Shown one piece after another: positions 5,866-5,874 of a stretch of 5,874 nucleotides of DNA (the stretch's first letter is position 1; each line of letters starts with the position of its first letter). A program made the translations under genes and the position numbers. The notes below the pieces were generated by a model. The model worked only from the letters and a program-made list of their open reading frames with translations. It searched no databases and was not told the origin of the DNA. The DNA is from Deltaproteobacteria bacterium (lineage in GTDB: Bacteria > Desulfobacterota > Binatia > DP-6), in assembly GCA_005879245.1 (NCBI GenBank), contig VBLA01000139.1, positions 1 to 5,874 on the forward strand. The letters are read 5' to 3'.

Positions 5866-5874
5866 CGCGGGCTC

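Overview
This 5.9 kb window is chromosomal-looking DNA from a GC-rich bacterium. Codons end almost always in G or C, genes are packed with gaps of a few bases, and there are no transposases, phage genes, tRNAs, rRNAs or CRISPR arrays. The mix of an F420-type nitroreductase-like protein, a glutathione S-transferase, an orphan ThDP enzyme and a divergent acyl-CoA dehydrogenase would suit a soil or subsurface lineage such as Rokubacteria/Methylomirabilota or a GC-rich proteobacterium or actinobacterium. That placement is an impression; no marker gene in the window settles it.

Layout. Positions 2-172 (+) hold the last 56 codons of a sensor histidine kinase. A 68-residue protein with a possible zinc site follows after 6 bases (179-385, +). 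Converging on it is a minus-strand pair, read right to left: a DDN/F420-type nitroreductase-like protein (1542-1165) and a glutathione S-transferase (1162-392), separated by 2 bases and probably translationally coupled. A 126-base gap (1543-1668) separates this pair from a divergent plus-strand pair: an acetolactate-synthase-like ThDP enzyme (1669-3372) and, 16 bases on, a class I SAM-dependent methyltransferase (3389-4162) whose sequence resembles histamine N-methyltransferase. The right end is a long acyl-CoA dehydrogenase-like gene on the minus strand (5865-4144), whose stop lies inside the 3' end of the methyltransferase gene (19-base tail-to-tail overlap).

How the genes may work together. 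The ThDP enzyme and methyltransferase look like one transcription unit and may act in sequence on a small molecule: carboligation or decarboxylation of a 2-keto acid, then methylation. The nitroreductase-like protein and GST look like a separate redox or detoxification pair that may share the divergent control region. The substrates of all these enzymes are unknown. The most notable points are the loss of both asparagines of the ThDP motif (Ala-Glu instead), the histamine-methyltransferase-like bacterial protein, and an acyl-CoA dehydrogenase with degenerate signatures and a C-terminal extension of about 180 residues. I found no convincing evidence of a wholly new multi-gene system.
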